DNA from: Pontimonas sp964350865
GTDB taxonomy: Bacteria; Actinomycetota; Actinomycetes; Actinomycetales; Microbacteriaceae
Direction: 5' to 3'
Assembly: GCA_964350865.1 (NCBI GenBank)
Contig: CAYGLJ010000060.1
Span: 1 to 5,268, forward strand
Length of the DNA: 5,268 nucleotides
Shown here piece by piece: positions 5,240 to 5,268 of this stretch. The notes under the pieces were generated by a model, which did not search any database, was not told the origin of the DNA, and worked only from the letters and a program-made list of their open reading frames with translations. Every line of letters begins with the position of its first letter. The first letter of the stretch is position 1. The translations under genes and the position numbers were made by a program.

Positions 5240-5268
5240 CGAGGTGACACCACCACAAAGGCTTTGCC

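Noticed and set aside
1..5268. Mobile element, CRISPR array, toxin-antitoxin or defence system
   Set aside because: All the sequence is accounted for by housekeeping genes and short spacers; no direct-repeat array, transposase-like protein or terminal repeats were seen.

Overview
The window looks like ordinary core chromosome from a mid-GC actinobacterium, most likely of the family Microbacteriaceae. The evidence is the gene order, the long acidic N-terminal extension on NusG, the SecE variant KVVTPTR, the frequent GTG starts and the general protein character. This assignment is made by eye and was not tested by a search. I see no insertion sequence, prophage, CRISPR array or defence-like gene.

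Minus strand, right to left from about 2888 to 99: a promoter, a structured leader, tRNA-Trp (CCA), secE (preprotein translocase subunit), nusG (transcription factor), rplK (L11) and rplA (L1). All point the same way with gaps of 27 to 82 nt. They end in a strong hairpin terminator just after rplA. I see no convincing terminator or second promoter inside, so I read this as one transcription unit of five genes for translation, transcription elongation and secretion. Hairpins lie before the tRNA, between tRNA and secE, between nusG and rplK, and between rplK and rplA. They are candidates for processing or for regulation, for example L1 autoregulation.

Plus strand, 2931 to 4142: a class I pyridoxal-phosphate aminotransferase of the aspartate/prephenate type, divergent from tRNA-Trp. 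A -10-like box lies six bases before a GTG codon, which suggests a leaderless mRNA.

Minus strand, 5239 to 4139: murB, UDP-N-acetylenolpyruvoylglucosamine reductase of peptidoglycan synthesis. It converges on the aminotransferase gene, and the two stop codons share a CTAG.

Left edge, 1 to 98: no gene is established. One frame could be the last 33 codons of a convergent gene.

I found no new biological system. The most useful leads are the structured 5' leader of the tRNA-Trp operon, the nusG-rplK intergenic RNA fold, the leaderless aminotransferase start with its overlapping inverted repeat, and the lysine- and arginine-free NusG extension.
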